Assembly: GCA_050299335.1 (NCBI GenBank)
Contig: JBNKVT010000036.1
Coordinates: 1 to 26,453 of the forward strand
DNA length: 26,453 bases
Direction of reading: 5' to 3'
Origin: JBNKVT01 sp050299335
GTDB taxonomy: Bacteria > Pseudomonadota > Alphaproteobacteria > Rhodobacterales > Rhodobacteraceae
Of this stretch, positions 7,119 to 14,516 are shown one piece after another. Within the stretch, counting starts at the first letter, position 1; each line of letters starts with the position of its first letter. The notes under the pieces were generated by a model that saw nothing but the letters and a program-made list of their open reading frames with translations, was not told the origin of the DNA and did no database searches. The translations under genes were made by a program, and so were the position numbers.

Positions 7119-7823
7119 ATGGTCACCCTCGTCACCGTTCCCGGCATCATGTCAGACGCGCGCACCTGGGCGCCGGTCGCCGAAGCACTGGCGCCCTCGG
7201 TGAGCGGCGTGCATGTGGCAGATACCACCCGCGATGCGACGCTGGAGGAGATGGCGCGCCGGGCGCTGGCGGCGACCGAGGGCGACCTGATCGTCATCGC
7301 GCATTCCATGGGCGGCCGCGTGGCGATGGAAATGGGCCGCCAGGCGCCCGAGCGAATCAAGGCCATGGTGCTCTCCAGCACCAGCACCGAAGGCCCGGGC
7401 GCAGGCGAGGAGGCGCACCGGCAATCGCGCATCGACGCGGCCAATGCCGACATGATCGGCTATGCGCAGAACTGGGCGCCCAAGGTCTTGTCCAAAGCGG
7501 GTGCCCAGGATGACGCCCTTGTGGCGGGTATCCGCCAGATGGTCATCGACTGTGGTCCCGAAGTGCACGAACGCCAGAATCTGGCCCTGCTCCACCGCCC
7601 GGACGCAACGACCTATATCGGCGATTTTCCCTTTCCCGTGCTGCTGATCACGGGCGCCGAGGATCACCTGTCTACCAAAGAGGTGCATGACGCCATCGCG
7701 GCGCAGATCCCCGATGCGAAATCGGTGGTCCTTGACGGGGCCGGGCACCTGCTGCCGTTCGAACAACCCGAGGCCGTCGCGCGAGCGGTGCGCGGTTGGT
7801 TGCAGGACCGGGCGCTTATTTGA
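7119..7823 (+). CDS. Alpha/beta hydrolase (first of a tandem pair)
   Basis: A 234-residue alpha/beta hydrolase. The start is the ATG at 7119 (MVTLVTVPGIMSDARTW); a TTG 12 bases upstream is in frame but less likely, and the ribosome site is weak. Visible: strand beta-3 and oxyanion region TVPGIMSDARTW, nucleophile elbow VIAHSMGGR with Ser63, VLLITGAEDHLS with Asp182 as the acid, and LDGAGHLLPFEQPEAV with His210. The complete triad supports an active hydrolase, esterase or C-C hydrolase. Its stop overlaps the TTG start of the next hydrolase (TTGA), so the two are translationally coupled. They share the fold but differ in sequence. Substrate unknown. Confidence 0.88.
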   Translation: MVTLVTVPGIMSDARTWAPVAEALAPSVSGVHVADTTRDATLEEMARRALAATEGDLIVIAHSMGGRVAMEMGRQAPERIKAMVLSSTSTEGPGAGEEAHRQSRIDAANADMIGYAQNWAPKVLSKAGAQDDALVAGIRQMVIDCGPEVHERQNLALLHRPDATTYIGDFPFPVLLITGAEDHLSTKEVHDAIAAQIPDAKSVVLDGAGHLLPFEQPEAVARAVRGWLQDRALI

Positions 7824-8611
7824 GTCCGGACCGCCCACTGACACTTGCCTATGAGGCGGCGCCCGACACCGGACTGCCGCCTTTGCTCATGGTGCATGGG
7901 CTGCTTGTCAGCCGCGACATTTGGCAACCGAACCTCGCCCTGTCGCGGCAATTCCGGCTGATCCGGGTCGATCTGCCCGGGCATGGGGACAGCCCAGCCC
8001 CGCAAAGCCCTGAACAGGCGAATCCCGACAGTGTCGTCCGCGCACTCGACCAAATACGAATATCGCTTGGTATTGCGCACTGGCATCTCTGCGGCCAAAG
8101 CTTCGGGGCTGGCATTGTCCTGGGCTATGCCCTGGCCTTCCCCGAGGCCTGCATGGGCCTCGTCTTCACCAACGCGAATGGGGCCTTGCGCGGGATCGAA
8201 GGCGAAGACCAGCTTGAAGCCCGGCGGCGACTCGTCGCCTTCCTCCGAGAGGGCGGCCAGAACGCGCTGCGCCAGTTGCCCTATCACCCGGCAAATGCCC
8301 GGCGCTTTCCACCCGCCCTGCGCCAGCGGCTTTCGGATGGCGCCGACCACGTGGCCCCCGAAACTCTGGCGCTGCTGATGCAGGAGGCGCTGCCGCGTCT
8401 GTCCGTGCGTGCCCGGCTGGGCGATCTTTCGGTGCCGACCCTGCTGGTCAATGGACAGTACGAGCGGAAATTTCAGCCGCTGCGCAACTGGCTGGAAGAG
8501 GCGCACCCCAGGGTCGCGATCACCGATCTGCCTGGCGGTCATTCGGTGAATGTCGAGTGTCCGGAGGCCTTCAACGCGACGGTCGGGGATTTTCTGCGCG
8601 GTCGCGAATAA
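7820..8611 (+). CDS. Alpha/beta hydrolase (MenH-like, second of the tandem pair; probable TTG start)
   Basis: A 263-residue alpha/beta hydrolase. No ATG is available near the expected N-terminus. The TTG at 7820 overlaps the upstream stop as TTGA and gives MSPDRPLTLAYEAAPD, a normal family start; an in-frame TTG at 7796 is the alternative. Motifs: LMVHGLLVSRDIW (23-35), VDLPGHGDSPAP (50-61), nucleophile elbow CGQSFGAG with Ser94, NGQYERKFQPL where Glu215 may be the acid in place of the usual Asp, and LPGGHSVNVECPEAF with His241. The NGQYERKF segment recalls the MenH/HpcE-like group, but no menaquinone gene is near, so MenH function is not claimed. It converges on the sugar ABC operon. Confidence 0.85.
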   Translation: MSPDRPLTLAYEAAPDTGLPPLLMVHGLLVSRDIWQPNLALSRQFRLIRVDLPGHGDSPAPQSPEQANPDSVVRALDQIRISLGIAHWHLCGQSFGAGIVLGYALAFPEACMGLVFTNANGALRGIEGEDQLEARRRLVAFLREGGQNALRQLPYHPANARRFPPALRQRLSDGADHVAPETLALLMQEALPRLSVRARLGDLSVPTLLVNGQYERKFQPLRNWLEEAHPRVAITDLPGGHSVNVECPEAFNATVGDFLRGRE

Positions 8612-8615
8612 AACA

Positions 8616-8638
8616 ACCGGCGCCGTATTGGCGCCGGT
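8616..8638 (-). terminator. Terminator of the sugar ABC operon (possibly bidirectional)
   Basis: A perfect 9-base stem ACCGGCGCC/GGCGCCGGT with a 5-base loop sits between the convergent hydrolase and ABC ATPase genes. Read on the minus strand it is followed by TGTTTTATT, a reasonable T-rich tail; on the plus strand the tail is poorer. Confidence 0.75.
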
Positions 8639-8652
8639 CGCTGTTCTCTCGA

Positions 8653-9738
8653 TCAGACCCGCAGTTCTTCGACCTTGTCAAAGATCGAAGCCCGCGCCGG
8701 ATCGAAGCCGATCCGGACCCTGTCGCCTGGCGCAATCACCATCTGCCCATCGACCGGAAACCGAATTGGCACCCCATCCAGCATCGACCAGACCAGGGTT
8801 TCCGCCCCCATCGGCTCCGCCAGTTCCGCACTCACCTCGAACTGTGCCGGGGCCGCGTCGGCCAATTCGCCGGTCACGATATGTTCGGGCCGGATACCGA
8901 ACCAGACATCACCGCTGACGCCGGGGCGGGTGAACTCGTAGCCTGCCAGTGGCAAATCCTGACCCCCGATACTGACCTTCGGCCTGTCCGCATTTTCCAG
9001 GGTCGTGCCGAAGAAGTTCATCGACGGCGAACCGATGAAATCGGCGACATATTTATTGGCGGGCTTGTTGTAGATCACGCTGGGCGTATCCAGCTGCATC
9101 ACCACGCCGCCCTTCATGATCGCGATCCGATCGGCCAGCGTCATCGCTTCGACCTGGTCGTGTGTCACGTAGATCATTGTGTTCTCAAGCGTCTGGTGCA
9201 GCCGCTTGATCTCGACCCGCAGATCGGCGCGCAGCTTGGCGTCGAGGTTCGAAAGCGGCTCGTCGAAGAGGAACACATCGACATCGCGCACCAGTGCCCG
9301 GCCGATGGCAACGCGCTGGCGCTGGCCGCCGGAGAGCGCGGCGGGTTTGCGATTGAGCAGTGGTTCGATTTGAAGCACTTCGGCGGCTCGGGCCACGCGG
9401 CGCGAGATCTCTTCCTTGGGCATCTTTGCGTTCTTGAGGCCGAATGTCAGGTTCCCTTCGACCGTCATCTGTGGGTATAGCGCGTAGGACTGGAACACCA
9501 TGCCGATACCGCGATCGGAAGGCTCGGCCCAGGTCACGTTGTTGCCGTTGATATGAATTGACCCCTCGGTCGGCTCCAGCAGGCCCGCGATGCAGTTGAG
9601 CAAAGTGGACTTGCCGCAGCCTGAACTGCCCAGCAGCACGAGGAATTCGCCCTGCCCGATGTCGAGGTTCAGATCTCGCAGCACCGATACGGAGCCGAAA
9701 TCGAGTTTAAGGTTCTGGATCGAAACGCTAGGCTGCAT
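8653..9738 (-). CDS. CUT1-type sugar ABC transporter ATP-binding protein (MalK/UgpC family)
   Basis: The 361-residue cytosolic ATPase subunit that energises sugar import with the two permeases upstream. Walker A is GSSGCGKST (37-45), the ABC signature ALSGGQRQRVAIGRAL (134-149), Walker B VFLFDEPLSNLDAKLR (155-170), and the switch motif YVTHDQVEAMTLADR follows. The C-terminal third is the TOBE/MalK regulatory region (SPSMNFF, FGIRPEHI, GDRVRIGFDPARASIFD). Length is normal for CUT1 ATPases. The ATG lies 4 bases after the stop of the downstream permease gene, with AAGGA as ribosome site. It is the last gene of the operon and is followed by a stem-loop terminator. Confidence 0.96.
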   Translation of the reverse strand: MQPSVSIQNLKLDFGSVSVLRDLNLDIGQGEFLVLLGSSGCGKSTLLNCIAGLLEPTEGSIHINGNNVTWAEPSDRGIGMVFQSYALYPQMTVEGNLTFGLKNAKMPKEEISRRVARAAEVLQIEPLLNRKPAALSGGQRQRVAIGRALVRDVDVFLFDEPLSNLDAKLRADLRVEIKRLHQTLENTMIYVTHDQVEAMTLADRIAIMKGGVVMQLDTPSVIYNKPANKYVADFIGSPSMNFFGTTLENADRPKVSIGGQDLPLAGYEFTRPGVSGDVWFGIRPEHIVTGELADAAPAQFEVSAELAEPMGAETLVWSMLDGVPIRFPVDGQMVIAPGDRVRIGFDPARASIFDKVEELRV

Positions 9739-9742
9739 GACG

Positions 9743-10660
9743 TTATCCTTTCACGGCGCCGGCTGCGATGCCGCGCACGAAGAGCTTGCCAGAGAGAAAA
9801 TAGATGGTGAGCGGGACAACCCCGGACAGCAGCGTCGCCGCCATGTTGACGTTATATTCCTTCACCCCAGTGACCGAGTTGACGATGTTGTTCAACTGCA
9901 CGGTCATCGGGTAGTTTTCGGGCCGAGTGTAGATCACCCCGAAGAGGAAGTCGTTCCAGATTGCGGTGGTCTGCAGGATCACGGCCACTACGAAGATCGG
10001 CACCGCCATCGGCAGCATGATCTTGAAGTAGATCGTCCAGAACCGGGCGCCATCGACGCGGGCGGCCTTGAACAGCTCCTCGGGCACTGAGGAGAAGTAG
10101 TTGCGGAAGAGCCGTGTCAGGATCGGCATGCCAAAGATCGTGTGCACAAGCACCAGCCCGCCGAGGTTCCCGTAAAGACCGATCTCGCGAAGCAGCACCA
10201 CGATCGGGTAGATCATCACCTGGTAGGGGATGAAGGCACCGATGATCAGGATCGTGAAGAAAACGTTGGCCCCCTTGAAGCGCCACATCGACAGCGCATA
10301 GCCGTTCACCGAGGCCACGGCGATGGAGAAGAAGACAGAGGGAACAGTGATCTTTACCGAGTTCCAGAAGCCGCGCGACAGGCCGTCGCAGTTCAGCCCG
10401 GTGCAGACTGTGGACCAGGCCTTCACCCAAGGTTCAAAGGTGATTTCCAGCGGCGGGGCAAAGATGTTGCCCGCCCGAATCTCCGGCAGACCTTTAAGCG
10501 AGGTCATCAACATCACGTAGAAAGGCAGCAGATAGTAGACGGCCAGCACGATCAGGATGCCGTAGATTACGATGTTGTTGCGGCTGAACACCCGGCGGGG
10601 CTTCGGGCCGGAGGCATGCGCCGGACTCGGGCGCTGCATGTTGGTGGTTGCGTTAGCCAT
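9743..10660 (-). CDS. Sugar ABC transporter permease, MalG type
   Basis: A 305-residue inner-membrane permease with about six hydrophobic segments, the first at IVIYGILIVLAVYYLLPFYV. The EAA-loop that docks on the ATPase is EELFKAARVDGARFWTIYF, followed by IMLPMAVPIFVV. The ATG at 10660 is preferred over the in-frame TTG at 10675 because GGAGG sits 8 bases upstream; it overlaps the end of the MalF-type gene by 8 bases. The extra loop after the first segment (FEPWVKAWSTVCTGLNCDG) is as in glucose/mannose-type CUT1 permeases such as GtsC-like proteins. It pairs with the neighbouring permease to form the channel. Confidence 0.95.
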   Translation of the reverse strand: MANATTNMQRPSPAHASGPKPRRVFSRNNIVIYGILIVLAVYYLLPFYVMLMTSLKGLPEIRAGNIFAPPLEITFEPWVKAWSTVCTGLNCDGLSRGFWNSVKITVPSVFFSIAVASVNGYALSMWRFKGANVFFTILIIGAFIPYQVMIYPIVVLLREIGLYGNLGGLVLVHTIFGMPILTRLFRNYFSSVPEELFKAARVDGARFWTIYFKIMLPMAVPIFVVAVILQTTAIWNDFLFGVIYTRPENYPMTVQLNNIVNSVTGVKEYNVNMAATLLSGVVPLTIYFLSGKLFVRGIAAGAVKG

Positions 10661-11546
10661 GTTTCTTGCCTCCAAACTCGAGATAGGCCCAAGGGATGAT
10701 GACGAAGATCACGGCCACCAGCATCATGGTCGACGCTGCAAAGCCCTGGGCAAGGTTTTGCGAGACGAACATCATGTCGAAGACGAACTTGGCGGGCACT
10801 TCCGAGGCCAGGCCGGGCCCGCCGCCGGTTTGCGCAATCACCAGGTCGTAGAGCTTGATAATGGCCGAGGTGACGAGCACCAGCGTGGTGATGAACACCG
10901 GGCGCATCATCGGGATGACGACCATCACGTAGGTTTTCCAGGCAGGGATCCCGTCGATTTTGGTGGCCTTCCAGACATCCTCGTCGATCCCGCGCAACCC
11001 GGCCAACATCAGGCACATCACCAGGCCGCTGGTGTGCCACAGACCGGCGATCAGCACGCCGTAGAGAACCGTGCTCGGGTTATACAGCGGGTCGAAGCTG
11101 AAGTTTTCGAACCCCAGGCTGCGCACCGCATGTTGAACGCCGAATTCCGGGTTGAGCAGCCATTGCCAGACAAGGCCGGTCACGATGAAGCTCAGCGCGT
11201 AGGGGTAGAGGAAGATGGTGCGAAACCCGTCCTCGAAGCGGATCTTCTGGTCGATCAGCGCGGCCAGGAGGAATCCGATAACCAGCGCAAGGATCAGCAT
11301 GAGGATGCCGTAGATCGCCAGGTTCTCGATCGAGATGAGCCAGCGGCGGGTGCCCCAGAGGCGCTCGTATTGATCGAGGCCGACCCATTGGGTACTGGGC
11401 AGGAGGCGGGAGTTGGTGAAGGAGTAAACGATTGTCCAGACAGAGCAGCCGACAAAGACCACAAGCGCTGTCAGCACCATAGGAATGGCGGCGATCTTGG
11501 CACTCAGGTTTTTGAACAGTCCTGTCGGTTTGCCGCTCTGCGACAT
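10653..11546 (-). CDS. Sugar ABC transporter permease, MalF type
   Basis: A 297-residue inner-membrane permease, partner of the MalG-type subunit. It has six hydrophobic stretches beginning IPMVLTALVVFVGCSVWTIV and an EAA-loop EDVWKATKIDGIPAWKTYVM followed by VIPMMRPVFITTLVL. TAGGAGA precedes the ATG. A 10-base stem-loop separates it from the binding-protein gene upstream, an arrangement that usually lowers permease expression relative to the periplasmic receptor. Members of this group move glucose, mannose or related sugars; the exact sugar is not shown by the sequence. Confidence 0.95.
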   Translation of the reverse strand: MSQSGKPTGLFKNLSAKIAAIPMVLTALVVFVGCSVWTIVYSFTNSRLLPSTQWVGLDQYERLWGTRRWLISIENLAIYGILMLILALVIGFLLAALIDQKIRFEDGFRTIFLYPYALSFIVTGLVWQWLLNPEFGVQHAVRSLGFENFSFDPLYNPSTVLYGVLIAGLWHTSGLVMCLMLAGLRGIDEDVWKATKIDGIPAWKTYVMVVIPMMRPVFITTLVLVTSAIIKLYDLVIAQTGGGPGLASEVPAKFVFDMMFVSQNLAQGFAASTMMLVAVIFVIIPWAYLEFGGKKHG

Positions 11547-11580
11547 TGGAAATCTCCTATTGCTAGAGGAACGCCAAGGA

Positions 11581-11610
11581 GGCGCGGGCCGACGTGAGGA
11601 GGCCCGCGCC
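11581..11610 (-). other. Intercistronic stem-loop between binding-protein and permease genes
   Basis: GGCGCGGGCC at 11581-11590 and GGCCCGCGCC at 11601-11610 form a perfect 10-base stem with a 10-base loop, starting 7 bases after the binding-protein stop. There is no T-run, so it is more likely an RNA-stabilising or attenuating hairpin, like that between malE and malF, than a full terminator. Confidence 0.8.
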
Positions 11611-11617
11611 GGGTAGG

Positions 11618-12850
11618 TCAGTCGGCCGAGGCGATGATCTCGGCAAACTCTTCCTGCGCTGTTTCAGGCGCAAAGCTCGGATCGGCGAAGAACTCGACCA
11701 CCAGGTCGGTCACGCGGCCCACGGTATCGGGCGAGACCATGGTGTTGACGCTTTCCACGATGTGGCCCGCCTTCAGGATCTCCATGCCCTTTTCCATGCA
11801 GGGGGTCGGGTCGGTGAGTTCCACGTCGCGGCGCACCGGCAGCGCACCCTTCGCCTTGGTGAAGGCGACCTGGGTCTCCGGTGCCACGATCACGCCGGCC
11901 AACACGTCCTGCGCTGCGACGATCTCTGCATCCTCCACTTTCGGGAAGTAGAAGGCATCGCCTGCCGCTGTGATGTATTCGTGCACGCCAAGCCCGGGCA
12001 GGCACGAGAAATCCTCGCCCGGGGTCATGCCCGCTTGGGTGAATTCGCCCTGCACCCAGTCGCCCATGATCTGGCCTGCGGCACGCCCGTTAATCACCAG
12101 CAGGGCTGCCTCGTTCCAAGCCTGGACATTGGAGCCTTCCATCAATTCCCGCGCCTCGGCGGCGGCCCTGAACACCTTGGCGACATCCGGCCCAGCGGCA
12201 TATTCGGCGTCCAGCTCTCCGTAGACTTTCTCGAACAACTCGGGGCCGCCGATGGAAACCATCAGCACGTTGAACATCAGCTGTTTCTGCCAAGACTGCT
12301 GACCCTGTGCCAACGGAATGATGCCTTTTTCGCGCAGCGTCGGCGCGGCGGCGACAAACTCGTCCCAGTTCTGCGGCACGGCCAGCCCGTTGTCTTCAAA
12401 GACGGCGTTGTTCAGCCAGAGCCATTGCTGCGAATGGATATTCGACGGCACGCAGTAGAGCTTGCCTTCGAAGGTGCAGCTGTCCAGCAGGGATTGCGGG
12501 AAGATCTGCTCTTTCCAGCCCTGCGCCTCGGCGATTTCGGTCACGTCCCGCATGAAGCCCGCTTCGATCAGTTCGCGCATGGCGGAGCTGTGGGTGAACT
12601 GCGTGGCGCCCATCGGATCTCCGCCAGTGATCCGGCTGGTGATCAGCGGACGGGCTACGCCGCCGGCGCCGGCGATAGCACCATCGGTCCAGCCGTTGCC
12701 GCTTTCCTTGAAGGCGTCGGCGATTACGCGGATGGCGGCGGCCTCGGCCCCGGACGTCCACCAGTGTGTGACCTCCAGATCGGCGGCAAGCGCAGGGTAC
12801 GAAGCGGTGGCCATCAGGGCTCCCAGCGCGGCGGTCCGAAATTTCTTCAT
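11618..12850 (-). CDS. CUT1 sugar ABC transporter substrate-binding protein (glucose/mannose type)
   Basis: The 410-residue periplasmic receptor of the sugar importer encoded downstream. A signal peptide MKKFRTAALGALMATASYPA ends at ALA near residue 22. The mature protein begins DLEVTHWWTSGAEAAAIRVI, the pattern of glucose/mannose-binding proteins (GtsA-like). FEGKLYCVPSNIHSQQWLWL, MGDWVQGEF and FPKVEDAEIVAAQDVLAG are also typical of that group. GAGGAGA precedes the ATG. It is the first gene of the operon, with a palindrome in the region upstream. Neighbouring GH3 and CoA-transferase genes are on separate units, so a shared pathway is only possible. An oligosaccharide ligand cannot be excluded. 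Confidence 0.93.
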   Translation of the reverse strand: MKKFRTAALGALMATASYPALAADLEVTHWWTSGAEAAAIRVIADAFKESGNGWTDGAIAGAGGVARPLITSRITGGDPMGATQFTHSSAMRELIEAGFMRDVTEIAEAQGWKEQIFPQSLLDSCTFEGKLYCVPSNIHSQQWLWLNNAVFEDNGLAVPQNWDEFVAAAPTLREKGIIPLAQGQQSWQKQLMFNVLMVSIGGPELFEKVYGELDAEYAAGPDVAKVFRAAAEARELMEGSNVQAWNEAALLVINGRAAGQIMGDWVQGEFTQAGMTPGEDFSCLPGLGVHEYITAAGDAFYFPKVEDAEIVAAQDVLAGVIVAPETQVAFTKAKGALPVRRDVELTDPTPCMEKGMEILKAGHIVESVNTMVSPDTVGRVTDLVVEFFADPSFAPETAQEEFAEIIASAD

Positions 12851-13097
12851 GATCTTCTCCTCTGTGGATCCGGTAGTCGTGCGGGCTTGCAGCCCCTCCG
12901 GAACGCTGACAGTCGCCTGCTGCGGCTCATTCCGTCAGCATTCTCGATGCGTCCCAGTTTCATTTCCCAGCCTGTTCAGGTCAACGCACGGGAGATTTGG
13001 CGCGCCAAAACATTCTGTATTATCCATTGATATTAATAGATATTCTCAGCGCTTCCCGATGGAGCCGACTGCTTTGGAGATGCGTGTTAAGCGGTGG
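12851..13097 (-). promoter_or_regulatory. Promoter region of the sugar ABC operon
   Basis: This 247-base region lies upstream of the binding-protein gene. It holds an AT-rich stretch at about 13007-13050 that includes GATAAT on the minus strand (13024-13019), a possible -10 element without a good -35. Immediately downstream of it in the transcription direction is a perfect palindrome (separate entry). The rest shows no gene. Confidence 0.45.
12996..13009. promoter_or_regulatory. 14-base palindrome TTTGGCGCGCCAAA, candidate operator
   Basis: A perfect palindrome located about 150 bases upstream of the binding-protein ATG and roughly 10 bases downstream of the possible -10 element GATAAT. This is where a repressor of sugar uptake (for example a LacI-type regulator) would block transcription start. 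No regulator gene is adjacent. Confidence 0.45.
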
Positions 13098-14291
13098 TCA
13101 ACCAGCGATGATACCGGTGGCGCGAAGTTGAGCAATCTCGTCGCCGCTGTAGCCGATCTCCGACAGGATTTTCTCTGTCTGGGCGCCCAGCGGTTGGGGC
13201 GGGCGCTCGAGCGACGGGCCATCCTCCTGCATCCGGAATCCGGCCAGCGTGGTTGTCATTCCCTCGACCGAGCCTTCGGGACCATCAAATTTGTGGAGTA
13301 CCGGTCTGGCTTGCACTTGGGGGTCGCTGAGGGCTTCATCCATAGTGCGGATCCGGGCACAGGGAATGCCCTCCGCCTGCAACAGTTCCTCCCACTCGGC
13401 CGCCGGACGCGCCAGGAACGCCGCGCTCAGCGCCGCGCTTTCCTCGGCGTGGGAATCGAGCCGCTGGTTGTTGTCCTGCTTGATCATGTCTTCCCGCCCC
13501 AGCAGGCGCCAGAGCCGCACCTGTTGCCGGAGGTTGGACGCCGAGACCATCATCGGCACATCGCTCGCGTGATACATGCCGATGGTCGCAAAAGGGTAGG
13601 TGTTGCCCTTCGGCGCGGGTGCCCTGCCATTCCAGAAATAGGACGCCACGTGGGAGGTGGCGAACATCATCGCCACATCCAGCATCGAGACGTCCACGAA
13701 ATTGCCGGTTCCGCCGTTGCGGGCCCGTTGCAGCAGCGCGGCGGTGATCGCATAGGCGGTGGTCGTTCCGGCCGCGTAATCCATGATCGGCGCGCCGCAT
13801 TTGAACGGTTTTTTCGGGTCGTCCCCAGTCATCGCCATGAATCCGGAGAAGGCTTGGATGATATTGTCATAGCCGCGCAATTCCCGGCGCGGTCCGGTCG
13901 AGCCGAAGGCCGAAAGCGAACAATAGATCAGCCCCGGGTTGCGCCGCCGCAGCTCGTCATAACCCAGTCCCAGTGCCTCGAAGGCCCCGGGCCGGTAGTT
14001 CTCGATGAACACATCCGCCGTGTCGAGCAGGCGCAGCATGGCCTCCTTGCCTTCGGGCGTCTTGAGGTCGATGGCGACCGAGGATTTGTTGCTCGCCTGA
14101 CCCAGAAAGGCCGTGCCCATTCCCGCATCATTCATTGCACGGTCAGCGCCTTGGGCACGGGCCTGATCGGGCTCATTCGGGTCTTCGACCTTGATGACCT
14201 CGGCGCCGAGCGTCGCCAGTTGGAAGGCGGCAAACGGACCGGCCAGCACATGCGTTGTATCGATCACCCGGTAGTTCTGAAAAGCTTTCAT
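13098..14291 (-). CDS. CaiB/BaiF family (class III) CoA-transferase
   Basis: A 397-residue enzyme that moves CoA between acyl-CoA and a carboxylate. The start at 14291 gives MKAFQNYRVIDTTHVLAGPF, the normal family N-terminus; the frame stays open to 14417 but the extra residues are not family-like. Motifs: VIDTTHVLAGPFAAFQLATL, GAEVIKVEDP (29-38), DVFIENYRPGAFEALGLGY (93-111), SLSAFGSTGP, and GAPIMDYAAGTTTAYAI, where Asp171 matches the Asp that forms the aspartyl-CoA anhydride. The C-terminal part includes RPAAEWEELLQAEGIPCARI and DPQVQARPVL, also typical. The ribosome site is weak. It lies between the sugar ABC operon and a divergent GH3 gene. Substrates cannot be inferred from sequence alone. 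Confidence 0.92.
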   Translation of the reverse strand: MKAFQNYRVIDTTHVLAGPFAAFQLATLGAEVIKVEDPNEPDQARAQGADRAMNDAGMGTAFLGQASNKSSVAIDLKTPEGKEAMLRLLDTADVFIENYRPGAFEALGLGYDELRRRNPGLIYCSLSAFGSTGPRRELRGYDNIIQAFSGFMAMTGDDPKKPFKCGAPIMDYAAGTTTAYAITAALLQRARNGGTGNFVDVSMLDVAMMFATSHVASYFWNGRAPAPKGNTYPFATIGMYHASDVPMMVSASNLRQQVRLWRLLGREDMIKQDNNQRLDSHAEESAALSAAFLARPAAEWEELLQAEGIPCARIRTMDEALSDPQVQARPVLHKFDGPEGSVEGMTTTLAGFRMQEDGPSLERPPQPLGAQTEKILSEIGYSGDEIAQLRATGIIAG

Positions 14292-14516
14292 CTGGGTCAA
14301 CTCTGTCCTTCTGCCGTCCGCGTCTGCAACGGATGCGGGCATCCGCTGATGGCGGTGCACTCTGGTTCTGCCCGGTATTGAAGACACTGGACGCGCCGCG
14401 ATCAATGCTGATCGCATTCCGAAAAGTTGGGTCGTGCCTAACCTATGTGTCCTCCGCCATCTGCTGCGATAAGCTATCGTAAGGGCGACTGAAATTCAGA
14501 CGAAATCCCCCGGCCA
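14292..14516. promoter_or_regulatory. Divergent region with two inverted repeats
   Basis: This 225-base region lies between the CoA-transferase and the GH3 gene. GCGATCA-ATGC-TGATCGC (14398-14415, 7-base arms) and CGATA-AGC-TATCG (14467-14479, 5-base arms) share GCGAT/ATCG half-site content and may bind the same regulator. No clear promoter boxes were found. Confidence 0.45.

Noticed and set aside
10572..14381. Several long plus-strand open frames opposite the sugar ABC operon and CoA-transferase
   Set aside because: They mirror coding genes on the other strand, are rich in His/Arg/Gln, have no ribosome sites and match no family pattern.
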